Assembly (NCBI GenBank): GCA_937892345.1
Contig: CALAGF010000029.1
Coordinates: 1 to 13,361 of the forward strand
Direction of reading: 5' to 3'
Length of the DNA stretch: 13,361 nucleotides
Source of the DNA: an uncultured Rhodocyclaceae bacterium
GTDB lineage: Bacteria; Pseudomonadota; Gammaproteobacteria; Burkholderiales; Rhodocyclaceae
The notes below the pieces were generated by a model. It saw nothing but the letters and a program-made list of their open reading frames with translations, made no database searches and was not told the DNA's origin. Below are positions 13,344-13,361 of the stretch, piece after piece. Both the position numbers and the translations under genes were made by a program. The first letter of the stretch is position 1, and each line of letters begins with the position of its first letter.

Positions 13344-13361
13344 AGATCGGAAGAGCACACG
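13344..13361 (-). other. Illumina adapter remnant (not native)
   Basis: AGATCGGAAGAGCACACG is the reverse complement of the adapter at the left tip. Both ends therefore carry the same adapter pointing inwards, as in synthetic long reads or untrimmed assemblies. The ThiF gene is cut here for technical, not biological, reasons. Confidence 0.97.

Noticed and set aside
1..13361. CRISPR array, tRNA or rRNA genes
   Set aside because: No regularly spaced repeats of CRISPR type and no tRNA- or rRNA-like sequence could be seen on either strand.

Overview
The window is a metagenome-type contig or synthetic long read. The same Illumina library adapter lies at both tips, pointing inwards (1-22 and 13344-13361), so native sequence is about 23-13343. 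Gene content suggests an accessory region (plasmid, integrative element or genomic island) of a moderately GC-rich proteobacterium. A betaproteobacterial host is my guess from the style of the proteins; no rRNA or core gene is present to prove it.

LEFT BLOCK (23-3704, leftward): an XRE-family repressor-like regulator, a 186-aa protein with two membrane segments, a HlyB-type ABC exporter with a degenerate C39-like domain, and the start of an AT-richer membrane protein cut by the contig end. The regulator's C-terminus and the membrane protein's N-terminus share the short motif AGRD(F/Y)HE(H/Y).

SWITCH AND TRANSPOSASE BLOCK (3705-6772, rightward): a divergent intergenic region with nested palindromes separates the XRE gene from a Ner/Nlp-like small HTH gene. 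A strong hairpin follows, then an IS21-family istA-istB pair with a 7-nt overlap, and a right flank carrying repeated GGGTGGTCAAC elements. The order repressor / Ner-like / DDE transposase / ATPase resembles the early region of Mu-like phages, but the transposase genes are clearly IS21-type.

RIGHT BLOCK (6773-13343): one rightward unknown gene converges on a leftward, plasmid/ICE-like series. In transcription order this is a truncated ThiF-family protein resembling that of PRTRC cassettes, an AcrVA2-family anti-CRISPR-like protein, a 142-aa unknown, a 256-bp gap with two DnaA-box-like 9-mers, a WGR-like gene with an apparent one-base frameshift, a Cys-rich protein resembling gp3-type recombination directionality factors, two small unknown proteins, and a DUF4942-type protein with an N6-adenine methyltransferase domain. 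Two ATGA overlaps and short gaps indicate tightly coupled transcription units.

The most notable items are the AcrVA2-like gene in a PRTRC-type setting, the shared AGRD motif in the regulator/membrane-protein pair, the palindromic switch next to an IS21 module, and the possible replication-initiation site. All function calls are from reading the sequence; no database search was run.
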